Shown here: piece by piece, positions 49,828 through 58,612 of the stretch
How positions within the stretch are numbered: position 1 is the first letter of the stretch
Layout: every line of letters starts with the position of its first letter
Source: Acinetobacter pittii
GTDB taxonomy: Bacteria > Pseudomonadota > Gammaproteobacteria > Pseudomonadales > Moraxellaceae
Assembly: GCF_034064985.1 (NCBI RefSeq)
Contig: NZ_CP139249.1
Span: 2,604,001-2,668,000, forward strand
DNA: 64,000 bases
Direction: 5' to 3'
Translations under genes and position numbers: made by a program
The notes under the pieces: generated by a model
The model's database searches: none
What the model was told of the DNA's origin: nothing
The model's input: only the letters and a program-made list of their open reading frames with translations

Positions 49828-51351
49828 ATGACTGCGCAAATGAAAACAAATGCATCAGCAAAAAAAGCTGTCAAATCACCAAGCCATATTTTCGATACTT
49901 TTATTGTGGGTGCGGGCATTTCAGGGATCGCTGCTGCCATTCGCCTAGATCAAGTTGGTTATACCAATTATAAAATTATTGAAAAAGCTAGCCGCGTGGG
50001 TGGAACATGGCGTGAGAACACCTATCCGGGTTGTGGTTGCGATGTACCTTCTGCTCTTTATTCTTACTCATTTGCACCAAGTGCAAAATGGAGCCATTTA
50101 TTTGCTCGCCAACCAGAAATCTTAAGTTATCTAGAAGATGTGAGTAACGAGTTTAATGTTACGTCTAAAATCGAGTTTAATAGCGAGCTGCTGAATGCCG
50201 CATGGGATGACTCACGTCATGTGTGGGTACTGGATACCACGACTGGTCAATATTTGTCTAAAACCGTTATTTTTGCCACAGGTCCAATTACCGAAGCTCA
50301 AATTCCACGTCTTGAAGGTTTAGAAACATTTAAAGGCGAGATGTTCCATTCGGCTAAATGGAACCATGATTATGATTTGACAGGTAAACGCATTGCCGTG
50401 ATTGGTACTGGTGCATCTGCCATTCAGTTTGTGCCACAAATCCAACCAAAAGCGAAAGAACTGTTTGTGTTCCAACGTACAGCACCTTGGGTATTACCAA
50501 AACCGGATACAGACTTGGGCGAATTTAGTAAATCAGTCATTGCCAAATATCCGGCGATTCAAGCGAGCTGGCGTAAAAGTGTAGCACTAACGCTGAATGC
50601 AATTAACTTTGGTTTACGTAATCCACTTGCTCTAAAACCAGTAAATGTATTGGGTAAGCAATTACTTAAATTGCAAATTAATGACCCAGTGCTACGTAAA
50701 AACGTCACGCCAAACTTTGATATTGGTTGTAAACGTATTTTATTCGCTAACAATTATTATCCAGCACTACAAGCACCGAATACCACACTTATTCCACATG
50801 GTTTAGTGAAAGTAGAAGGCAACACAGTGGTTGCTGCCAATGGTGAACGCCACGAAGTTGATGTGATTATTTGGGGTACAGGTTTTGAAGTATCTCACCC
50901 ACCCATTGGTAAACGTGTCCACAATGAAAAAGGACAATGTTTACAAGATATCTGGAAAAATAGTTCGCCAGAGGCTTACTTAGGCACCAACATTGAAAAT
51001 GTACCAAATGCATTTTTAGTTTTAGGGCCTAACGTACTGGTTTATGACTCTTTCATTGGTTTGGCAGAAGCGCAGCTCGACTATATCGTAGATGGCTTAT
51101 TGAAAATTAAAAACAAAGGAATTAGCAAATTAAATGTTAAATCTGATGTGATTAAAAAGCATAACGATTTAGTGCAAAAACACTTGCAAACGACCGTATT
51201 TAATAGCGGCGGCTGTAAGAGTTACTACCTTGATGCAAACGGACGTAACTTTGCCGCATGGCCTTGGTCATTGAAAAAACTTAAACAACGTTTGAAAAAA
51301 GTAGATTTGAAAGATTATGAAGTGACGTATCAAACGACAAAAACTCACTAA
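49828..51351 (+). CDS. Baeyer-Villiger-type flavin monooxygenase (first copy)
   Basis: A 507-residue FAD/NADPH enzyme. FAD motif VGAGISGIAAAIRL (about residue 27), then NTYPGCGCDVPSALYSYSF, the BVMO fingerprint FKGEMFHSAKW (FxGxxxHxxxW) and the NADPH motif VIGTGASAIQFVPQI. It should insert oxygen into ketones or oxidise N/S atoms. ATG 49828 (AGGTAGT upstream) is used; a TTG-started longer frame overlaps the SDR. Forms a pair with the upstream SDR. Confidence 0.9.
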   Translation: MTAQMKTNASAKKAVKSPSHIFDTFIVGAGISGIAAAIRLDQVGYTNYKIIEKASRVGGTWRENTYPGCGCDVPSALYSYSFAPSAKWSHLFARQPEILSYLEDVSNEFNVTSKIEFNSELLNAAWDDSRHVWVLDTTTGQYLSKTVIFATGPITEAQIPRLEGLETFKGEMFHSAKWNHDYDLTGKRIAVIGTGASAIQFVPQIQPKAKELFVFQRTAPWVLPKPDTDLGEFSKSVIAKYPAIQASWRKSVALTLNAINFGLRNPLALKPVNVLGKQLLKLQINDPVLRKNVTPNFDIGCKRILFANNYYPALQAPNTTLIPHGLVKVEGNTVVAANGERHEVDVIIWGTGFEVSHPPIGKRVHNEKGQCLQDIWKNSSPEAYLGTNIENVPNAFLVLGPNVLVYDSFIGLAEAQLDYIVDGLLKIKNKGISKLNVKSDVIKKHNDLVQKHLQTTVFNSGGCKSYYLDANGRNFAAWPWSLKKLKQRLKKVDLKDYEVTYQTTKTH

Positions 51352-51464
51352 TTTGTATTTTCGATCAAATCAGTTGTAAGAAATAGGCAGTGTATTTTAG
51401 GTTTTTATGAAATACACTGCCTTCTTCGTTGAATATCTTCAAGAAATAAAAAAATAGGATAAAG

Positions 51465-52340
51465 ATGAAAGAAGGACAATCAAGCCGAACTGCTGAAGCC
51501 GCTGCTGCATTACGAGCCAATCATTTTCAAAATACGAAGAATCCTGTATTTTCAGATCCCTATGCTTTTGAGCTGACCAGTAAAGGCTGGAAAAAACTTC
51601 TCTCTAGCCCACTTATTGTTAAAGTCATGAATTCTGCTGTTTTAAACCGCACTTTAGGTTTACTTACTGGACAAGTGGTCGGACGCTCTCGTTATGCCGA
51701 AGATTTACTTGATCAGGCCGTTCAACACAATATTGAGCAATATGTATTAGTGGGTGCTGGCCTAGACTCTTTTGCACTACGTGAATCACACCATTACCCT
51801 ACTTTGAAAATTTTTGAAGTTGATCATCCTGATACTCAAGCGGCCAAACAAGCCAAGCTAAAAAAGTTAGGCGAACTTCCCTCTACTGTTGAATTTGTTT
51901 CTATTAATTTTGAAAAAGAATCTATCTCTGAAGCGCTTGCCCGAAGTCGCTATGTACGAAAAGCTCCGGCTTTCTTTTCTTGGCTGGGCACCACTCATTA
52001 TTTAAAGCCGGAAACTACGCTGCAAACTTTAAAAAGTATTGCTGAATTTGCTGCAAACGGCAGCGAAGTGGTACTCGACTATTCGACCGATTTTCAGGAA
52101 TTAAAAGGTATTGAGCGACTCGGGAGTATGGGCGTTGCACAGTTTACCCATTTGCTGAAAGAACCTTTACTAGGTCAATTTAAACCTTCAGATTTACATC
52201 AGGCGGTTGAAAAAATGGATTTTGAAGTAATCGAAGACTTGTCTGGTGAAGCTATTACTGAACGTTATTTTTATAACCGTGCCGACAATATACGCCATAC
52301 ATCGGCAACACGTTTGCTACATTTGCGTTTAAAGAAATAA
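51465..52340 (+). CDS. SAM-dependent methyltransferase (TIGR00027/LCM type)
   Basis: A 291-residue methyltransferase: SRTAEAAAALRANHFQNTKN at the N-terminus, SRYAEDLLDQAVQ, the SAM loop YVLVGAGLDSFALR (about residue 94) and FEVDHPDTQAAKQ. This family, common in actinobacteria and Acinetobacter, is mostly of unknown substrate; O-methylation of an acid product is conceivable here. It closes the first half of the cluster and faces the AraC gene. Confidence 0.85.
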   Translation: MKEGQSSRTAEAAAALRANHFQNTKNPVFSDPYAFELTSKGWKKLLSSPLIVKVMNSAVLNRTLGLLTGQVVGRSRYAEDLLDQAVQHNIEQYVLVGAGLDSFALRESHHYPTLKIFEVDHPDTQAAKQAKLKKLGELPSTVEFVSINFEKESISEALARSRYVRKAPAFFSWLGTTHYLKPETTLQTLKSIAEFAANGSEVVLDYSTDFQELKGIERLGSMGVAQFTHLLKEPLLGQFKPSDLHQAVEKMDFEVIEDLSGEAITERYFYNRADNIRHTSATRLLHLRLKK

Positions 52341-52351
52341 AGATACTTTGA

Positions 52352-53365
52352 CTATTGGCTATTTAACCGCATGGCATGAGGTGTTTTCCCATGCCATCTT
52401 TTATAAGCATGAATAAAACTGGCAGGTTCGGCATAACCTAACCACTCGGCAATCTGCTCAACCGAAACTTTTGGTAATGCCAAATATTGCTCAGCTAGAA
52501 CCTGCCTAACTTCTTCACGTATCTGAATAAAAGTCATCCTCTCTGATGCCAAATGACGGCGTAAAGTACGAACATTTAAATGCAATCGATCAGCGACTAT
52601 TTCCATAGAGGGCATTTCCCCTCGCACATTCATAAGTTGTTGTTGCACTAAGGTTGTAAATTTATTTTGTGATTGGCGTTTCTCTAATATTTGACGGCAC
52701 TGTTCTTCGGCTGTATACAGCACCAAATCATTTGCCATAAGTAGCTTTTGATCTACTTTGTGCGGATCCAGAATTACAAAACTTTTCGCAGCGCCAAATT
52801 CAGGCATGACTCCAAATAAATTCTGATAAGGCTCGGCATCACCCTTGAGTTGGAAAGAAAAAGCCAAATACTGGCAAAAGTTATCCTGTACCAAATCTCG
52901 CTGTACCGTAATCAGCGCAGCGGCATCTCGTTCAATAATAAATTGACGAACCGATAAAGGAATATCTTGCTCATCAATTTCGATACGGATTCCTTGCGGT
53001 GTATCCGATACATCAAAGCGGGTAAAAGCAAAGGTTAAAGTAAAATAGGTCAAGGCCAAATCTAATGCTTCGCGAATGCTTGCACTGCTCATCAGAGCCA
53101 TACCTAATGGTCCAAATGTGGTGAAATGATAACGCGTGCCCACTTCTAAACCTAATGTAGGTCTGTCTCCTAGTTGCTCAACCAAGTTTTGAATTAGCTG
53201 TAATTCCTGATGGCCTGTCACTACCATATTAGGGTCGAGTAATTGTTGTTGGCTAAGCCCAGTCCCTTTTAAAATCGTCTCATAAGAAATGCCTGATTCC
53301 ACCGCAAAATCAGCCATTAACCGAACACTATGTACACTGCGTTCAAAAGCCCATGCATACTTCAC
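52352..53365 (-). CDS. AraC-family regulator
   Basis: A 337-residue regulator. The N-terminal arabinose-binding-like domain (PF12625-type; about residues 20-205) has LKGTGLSQQQLLDPN and FTTFGPLGMALMSSASIREAL. The C-terminal double helix-turn-helix (about 230-333) has VADRLHLNVRTLRRHLASE and VSVEQIAEWLGYAEPASFIHAYKRWHG. It is divergent from the second monooxygenase gene, 136 bp away, and probably activates it. Confidence 0.9.
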   Translation of the reverse strand: MKYAWAFERSVHSVRLMADFAVESGISYETILKGTGLSQQQLLDPNMVVTGHQELQLIQNLVEQLGDRPTLGLEVGTRYHFTTFGPLGMALMSSASIREALDLALTYFTLTFAFTRFDVSDTPQGIRIEIDEQDIPLSVRQFIIERDAAALITVQRDLVQDNFCQYLAFSFQLKGDAEPYQNLFGVMPEFGAAKSFVILDPHKVDQKLLMANDLVLYTAEEQCRQILEKRQSQNKFTTLVQQQLMNVRGEMPSMEIVADRLHLNVRTLRRHLASERMTFIQIREEVRQVLAEQYLALPKVSVEQIAEWLGYAEPASFIHAYKRWHGKTPHAMRLNSQ

Positions 53366-53500
53366 TGTATTGCTCAGAATGTCCTCGAATCACAATATTT
53401 TGTCCTCATCCATCCTCTAAATCAAGCAAATAAACGTCTATTCTGCATACAGGAAATTGCGATTTTTTCGCTCAATGTTTTTAAGGATTTAGAGCAGCCC

Positions 53501-54988
53501 ATGTTTAATTCGTCGTCTAATTCAAATAAAAATGTACGCATCGCCATTATTGGCACTGGTTTTGGTGGTCTAGGACTTGCCATTCGTCTCAAACAAGCAG
53601 GTTTTGAACAATTTACTCTATTTGAAAAAGCTGCCGATGTAGGTGGTGTCTGGCGTGACAACACTTATCCGGGCGCTGCATGTGATGTGCCGTCACATCT
53701 TTATTCTTTTTCTTTTGAACAGGAACTTGGTTGGAAAAATCGCTACGGGACATCTCAAGAGATTTATCAATATTTACGTCACTGTGCCGATAAATATGAC
53801 ATTCGTCCACATGTTCAATTTAACACTGAAATAGCCAGTGCCGAATTTGATGCGCTGCAAGGTGTATGGCACATTCAAAGCAAGACTGGCGAACAATTTG
53901 AAGCGGAATTTCTGGTTGGTGCTGTAGGCCAACTCAACCGTCCTGCCTATCCAAAACTTAAAGGCATTGAAAACTTTAAAGGTAAAGCATTCCACTCAGC
54001 GCGTTGGGATCATGACTATGATTTAACTGGCAAACGTGTTGCGGTAATCGGTACAGGTGCAAGTGCAATTCAGTTCGTACCTGAAATTGCAAAACAGGTT
54101 GCCCATCTCGATGTTTACCAACGCTCTGCACCCTACGTGATTCCTAAACCAGATCGGGTTTACCAACCTTTAGAGAAAAAGGCTTTCCGTAAATTACCAA
54201 TTTTGCAAAGTCTGGATCGAGCTTTGCAATATGGACATCATGAAATTCGTTTACTGGCCTTTACCACTTCTTTAAATGAAATGCCTTTGGTGGAATATTT
54301 ATTCCAGCGCCACATTCGTAAAGTTGTTAAAGATGGGAAGTTGCGCCACCGCCTAATGCCAGATTATCCAATTGGTTGTAAACGCATTTTAATTTCTAAC
54401 CACTGGTATGAAACGCTGACGCAACCTCATGTCGATGTGATTAATACGGGCATTCAAGAAATTACTGAAAATGGAATTTTAGATACGGAAGGAAATCTGC
54501 GTGAAGTCGATACCATTATTTATGGTACGGGCTTTGCCGCAACGGAATTTATGGCGCCCATGCAGATTACAGGTCTTGATGGCCGCACCTTAAAAGATAC
54601 ATGGAAAGATGGTGCAGAAGCTTATCTCGGTTTAACTGTTAGCGGCTTTCCAAACTTCTTTATGCTTTATGGTCCAAACACCAATCTCGGACACAACTCA
54701 ATTGTGTATATGATTGAAAGCCAAGTGAATTATATTTTAGATGCCATTCAAACAACCTTACAAAACAAACTTCTGTTCACCAATGTTCGTGCAGAAGTTC
54801 AACACGAGTTCAATCAAAGCATTCAAGAAAAAATGAAAAAAACTGTCTGGGCACAAGGTTGTACCAGTTGGTATCAGACTGCTGATGGCAAAAATACCAA
54901 TAACTGGCCAGGTTTTACCCTTGAATATCGACAACGGACTCGTCGCTTCGATATTGAAAACTACACACACGTTTCGGCTATTTCTTAA
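53501..54988 (+). CDS. Baeyer-Villiger-type flavin monooxygenase (second copy)
   Basis: A 495-residue enzyme. FAD motif IIGTGFGGLGLAIRL (about residue 15), DNTYPGAACDVPSHLYSFSF, fingerprint FKGKAFHSARW and NADPH motif VIGTGASAIQFVPEIA. Same family as the 49828 product but clearly diverged. The ATG at 53501 is chosen; the frame is open upstream across the AraC promoter region without a ribosome site. Second half of the cluster begins here. Confidence 0.9.
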   Translation: MFNSSSNSNKNVRIAIIGTGFGGLGLAIRLKQAGFEQFTLFEKAADVGGVWRDNTYPGAACDVPSHLYSFSFEQELGWKNRYGTSQEIYQYLRHCADKYDIRPHVQFNTEIASAEFDALQGVWHIQSKTGEQFEAEFLVGAVGQLNRPAYPKLKGIENFKGKAFHSARWDHDYDLTGKRVAVIGTGASAIQFVPEIAKQVAHLDVYQRSAPYVIPKPDRVYQPLEKKAFRKLPILQSLDRALQYGHHEIRLLAFTTSLNEMPLVEYLFQRHIRKVVKDGKLRHRLMPDYPIGCKRILISNHWYETLTQPHVDVINTGIQEITENGILDTEGNLREVDTIIYGTGFAATEFMAPMQITGLDGRTLKDTWKDGAEAYLGLTVSGFPNFFMLYGPNTNLGHNSIVYMIESQVNYILDAIQTTLQNKLLFTNVRAEVQHEFNQSIQEKMKKTVWAQGCTSWYQTADGKNTNNWPGFTLEYRQRTRRFDIENYTHVSAIS

Positions 54989-55032
54989 ACAAGCTTCACC
55001 ATAGGAAATGAGAAAAATAAACGGAGAATTTT

Positions 55033-55887
55033 ATGAAGTCTTTTAAAAATAAAGTCGCAGCTGTGACAGGTGCGGGTTCTGGTATTGGACAAGCACTTGC
55101 CATTGCACTCGCAAAACAAGGTTGCCATCTGGCTCTTTCCGATATTAGTGAAGCCGGGTTAGCCAAAACAGTCGAGCTATTAGCACCCTATTCTGTCAAA
55201 GTCACCACTCAAAAAGTTGATGTAGCTAAACGTGATGAGGTTGCAACTTGGGCAAAGGCAGTGGTAGATGAACATGGCCAAGTTAACCTGATTTTTAATA
55301 ATGCTGGTGTCGCAATAGGTAGCACAGCTGAAGGTGTGAGCTACGAAGATCTTGAATGGCTGATTGGTATTAATTTTTGGGGTGTCGTTTATGGCACTAA
55401 AGAATTTTTGCCTTACTTAAAGCAAAGTGGTGATGGGCATATTATTAATATTTCCAGTATGTTTGGCTTAACAGCTCAACCGACCCAAAGTGCTTATAAC
55501 GCCAGTAAATTTGCTGTTCGTGGTTTTACTGAATCATTGCGCCAAGAACTCGATCTACAAAATGCTGGAGTGAGTGCGACCTGTGTGCATCCGGGTGGTA
55601 TTCGTACCAATATTGCCAAAGCTGCCCGCATGAATAATAGCGTCCAGTCTTTAGGAATGGATCCTTTAAAAAGTCAGGATGCTTTCGATAAATTACTTCG
55701 CACCCCTGCTGATAATGCAGCTCAACAAATTTTAGAAGCTGTTCGTAAGGACCACCGCCGCTTACTAATCGGAGCCGATGCGAAAGCCGTTGATGTGATT
55801 CAACGTATTCTTCCACAGGGTTACCAAAAGATTTTTGCCACCGCAACTGCGTTGCAAACCCGCCTACTCAACAAATCAGCAAAATAA
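55033..55887 (+). CDS. short-chain dehydrogenase/reductase (SadH-like)
   Basis: A 284-residue SDR with TGAGSGIGQALAIAL, FNNAGVAIG, ISSMFGL and catalytic YNASK. Paralogue of the 48972 product; again next to a monooxygenase. GGAG precedes ATG. It may interconvert the alcohol and the ketone used by the monooxygenase. Confidence 0.9.
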   Translation: MKSFKNKVAAVTGAGSGIGQALAIALAKQGCHLALSDISEAGLAKTVELLAPYSVKVTTQKVDVAKRDEVATWAKAVVDEHGQVNLIFNNAGVAIGSTAEGVSYEDLEWLIGINFWGVVYGTKEFLPYLKQSGDGHIINISSMFGLTAQPTQSAYNASKFAVRGFTESLRQELDLQNAGVSATCVHPGGIRTNIAKAARMNNSVQSLGMDPLKSQDAFDKLLRTPADNAAQQILEAVRKDHRRLLIGADAKAVDVIQRILPQGYQKIFATATALQTRLLNKSAK

Positions 55888-55957
55888 AAATAGTGGTCAG
55901 CATACTCTTGATTTTAAGAGATGCTGACTGACATTAGGCTTAGTATGAGTCCTTATT

Positions 55958-56851
55958 ATGAAACAGCTTCTTGCATGGACTATTCGTGCCACGCTACGTC
56001 CAGCTTTATCTCCTAAAACACCAATAAAGCTACAACGTTTTTGTAGCGATGCAGTCAGTGCTATTGTGCTTGGGCCACATGGCTATAAAACAAAAAAGCA
56101 AATAATTGCTCAAGTACCGACAGTCCATATTCAGCCTAAAACGACTCAATCAGGACGCGGCATTTTGTACTTACATGGCGGAGGCTATGTGGTGGGTAGC
56201 TCAAAAAGTCACACCAAGCTTGCTGCTCAAATCGGACATGCAGCTCAAGCACAAATCTGGTTACCTGAATATCGCCTAGCCCCTGAGCACACAAGCCCTG
56301 CTGCTATTGAAGACGCCGTTGCTGTCTATAAAGCTTTACTTGCTCAAGGACAAGATCCCAAAAAACTCGTGATTACTGGCGATTCTGCTGGCGGTGGACT
56401 GAGTTTAAGTGCTGCAATTGCGATACGAAATGCAGGGTTACCGTTACCAGCAGCATTAGTTTTACTTTCACCGTGGGTTGACTTAAGCCTCTCTGGAAGC
56501 ACGATTAAAACTCATGCAGCTCAAGATGCGATGCTGTCAGAGGACTGGTTAGCATGGTGTGCAAAAAACTATTGCGGACAAAAATCGGCAACCGATCCAA
56601 CCTGTTCTCCACTTTATGCTGACTTAACTGGTCTACCGCCTATTTTAATTCATGTCGGTACCGAAGAAGTTTTATTAGATGATGCAAAACGCCTCGCTGA
56701 ACAGGCTAAAAAGTACGACATTTCGACGAACTTACGGGTTTATGACAAAGTCGGTCACGTTTTTCAATTTCACGCGGGTATACTAAAAGAATCCGATGAC
56801 TCAATTGAGCGCATTGGGCAATTCATTGATAAACATATGCAGTCAATATAA
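55958..56851 (+). CDS. alpha/beta hydrolase of the HSL/LipR type
   Basis: A 297-residue hydrolase with the oxyanion motif LHGGGYVVG (His73-Gly76), nucleophile GDSAGGG (Ser143) and a C-terminal acid/His pair (GTEEVLLDD and KVGHVFQFH). It resembles LipR and other hormone-sensitive-lipase-type esterases, and would hydrolyse the ester formed by the monooxygenase. Confidence 0.88.
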   Translation: MKQLLAWTIRATLRPALSPKTPIKLQRFCSDAVSAIVLGPHGYKTKKQIIAQVPTVHIQPKTTQSGRGILYLHGGGYVVGSSKSHTKLAAQIGHAAQAQIWLPEYRLAPEHTSPAAIEDAVAVYKALLAQGQDPKKLVITGDSAGGGLSLSAAIAIRNAGLPLPAALVLLSPWVDLSLSGSTIKTHAAQDAMLSEDWLAWCAKNYCGQKSATDPTCSPLYADLTGLPPILIHVGTEEVLLDDAKRLAEQAKKYDISTNLRVYDKVGHVFQFHAGILKESDDSIERIGQFIDKHMQSI

Positions 56852-56879
56852 AAAATATCACTAGACAGGAGCCTTTGGC

Positions 56880-58550
56880 ATGGCATCAAACAGTTATGAT
56901 TATGATTATTTAATCATTGGTTCAGGCTTTGGCGGCAGTGTTTCTGCCTGCCGACTAACCGAAAAAGGCTACTCAGTTGCTGTAATGGAAATGGGGCGAC
57001 GCTGGAAAGCTGAAGATTTTGCTAAAAACAACTGGAATACCCGCCGCTGGATCTGGCGCCCGGGCATGAAACTTTTCGGTTATTTCAATATGCGTTTTTT
57101 TCGCCATGTCACCATTATTTGCGGTAATGCTGTAGGCGGCGGCTCAATTACTTATGCTAATACCCTACTGGTTCCACCCGAACATATTTGGGATGAAGGT
57201 ACATGGGCAGATGCAGCAGACTGGAAAAATGAAATGCCGCAGCACTATGCTGAAGCAGAACGTATGCTTGGAGTGACTGATAATAAAATTTTAGGTCCTG
57301 CCGACCATATGTTAAAGAAAATGGGTGAAGCAGTCGGTGTCGGCCATACATTTAAACCCACTCGTGTTGCAACGTTCTTTCCACCCGAAGGTGAAGAAGG
57401 TGGCAAGACCTACCCTGACCCTTATTTTAACGGTGAAGGACCAGACCGCGGAACCTGTACGGCATGTGGTGGTTGTATGACAGGTTGTAAACACAACGCA
57501 AAAAATACCTTAGATAAAAACTATTTGTACTTTGCCGAAAAAAATGGCGCCAAGGTTTACGAAGAAACCAAAGTCGTTGATGTGAAACCACTCAATGGTA
57601 AAGCAGATGGCAGCGATGGCTATGAAGTCACTACCGAATGCTCAAGCTCATGGTTCAATAAACAACGTCGTACATGGCGTGTTCGCAACGTCATTTTCTC
57701 GGCTTCCTCTTTGGGCACCCAAGAGATGTTGTTTCGCTTAAAGCAATCGGGTTCTCTGCCAAATATTTCCGATGATTTAGGTAATCGGGTACGTACCAAT
57801 GCCGAGTCGATTTTAGGGGTTCGTTTCTTTGATAAAGATGTCGACATGAGTAAGGGCGTTGCGATTGGCTCAAGTATTTACATTGACCATGATACTCATA
57901 TTGAAGCGACTCGCTATCAGGGTGGTTCCGATGCCATGGGCCTTATGTGTACTTATATGGCAAAAGGTAAACCGGGTTGGACCCGTATTTTTTATTGGTT
58001 ATGGATACTCATTAGCCACCCACTTATATTTTTACGCATGAGCAACCCTGTGGGCTTTGCACGGCAAACCTTAATTTTCTTAGTGATGCAAACTGCCGAT
58101 GCTTCCATTAACATGCGTTTAAAACGAAATTGGTTCTGGCCTTTTGGCAAGGTTTTATCTAGTGAAGATAAAAAACTCCCTGTGTATATTCCACAGGCCA
58201 ACACCTTTACTGAAAAAGTCGCAAAAATGTTTAATGGTCACCCGATAACCACCATTACTGAAATTTTGTTTAACGTGCCTTTTACTGCTCACTGCATGGG
58301 TGGCTGCGCGATTGCATCTAGCCCAGAGCAAGGTGTTGTCGATGGAAAAAATCGTGTGTTTAACTATAAAAACTTATATGTTGTAGATGGTTCAATGTTA
58401 GGTGCCAATTTAGGCGTTAACCCAAGTCTCACCATTACAGCTCTTGCAGAACGCGCAATGTCTTATATTCCAGCTAAACATACTTTGGATGAGCAGCAAG
58501 ATCATAGAGTAGAGGCTGATACCATAGAGATCACAAAAGCATCTGCTTAA
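56880..58550 (+). CDS. GMC-type oxidoreductase (cholesterol oxidase-like)
   Basis: A 556-residue flavoprotein with IIGSGFGGSVSACRL (residues about 12-26), GNAVGGGSITYANTL and the C-terminal FTAHCMGGCAIASSPEQGV and GMC-type VVDGSMLGANLGVNPSLTIT. The insertion CTACGGCMTGCKHNAKN (about residues 192-208) has a CxxCxxCxxxC cysteine cluster, as also seen in mycobacterial ChoD-like proteins; it could hold an Fe-S cluster. GGAG precedes ATG. Likely oxidises an alcohol or sterol-like substrate; last gene of the cluster. Confidence 0.88.
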   Translation: MASNSYDYDYLIIGSGFGGSVSACRLTEKGYSVAVMEMGRRWKAEDFAKNNWNTRRWIWRPGMKLFGYFNMRFFRHVTIICGNAVGGGSITYANTLLVPPEHIWDEGTWADAADWKNEMPQHYAEAERMLGVTDNKILGPADHMLKKMGEAVGVGHTFKPTRVATFFPPEGEEGGKTYPDPYFNGEGPDRGTCTACGGCMTGCKHNAKNTLDKNYLYFAEKNGAKVYEETKVVDVKPLNGKADGSDGYEVTTECSSSWFNKQRRTWRVRNVIFSASSLGTQEMLFRLKQSGSLPNISDDLGNRVRTNAESILGVRFFDKDVDMSKGVAIGSSIYIDHDTHIEATRYQGGSDAMGLMCTYMAKGKPGWTRIFYWLWILISHPLIFLRMSNPVGFARQTLIFLVMQTADASINMRLKRNWFWPFGKVLSSEDKKLPVYIPQANTFTEKVAKMFNGHPITTITEILFNVPFTAHCMGGCAIASSPEQGVVDGKNRVFNYKNLYVVDGSMLGANLGVNPSLTITALAERAMSYIPAKHTLDEQQDHRVEADTIEITKASA

Positions 58551-58568
58551 AATAGAAATTTGTTTTAT

Positions 58569-58597
58569 AAAAAAAGCCTATTTTAAATAGGCTTTTT
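58569..58597. terminator. terminator between cluster and OsmC-YcaO gene
   Basis: AAAAAGCCTATTT and AAATAGGCTTTTT, convergent terminator. Confidence 0.88.
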
Positions 58598-58612
58598 CTT
58601 TCGCTTTTTTAA

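Noticed and set aside
55526..55846. 106-residue ORF antisense to the second SDR
   Set aside because: Shadow of SDR coding frame.
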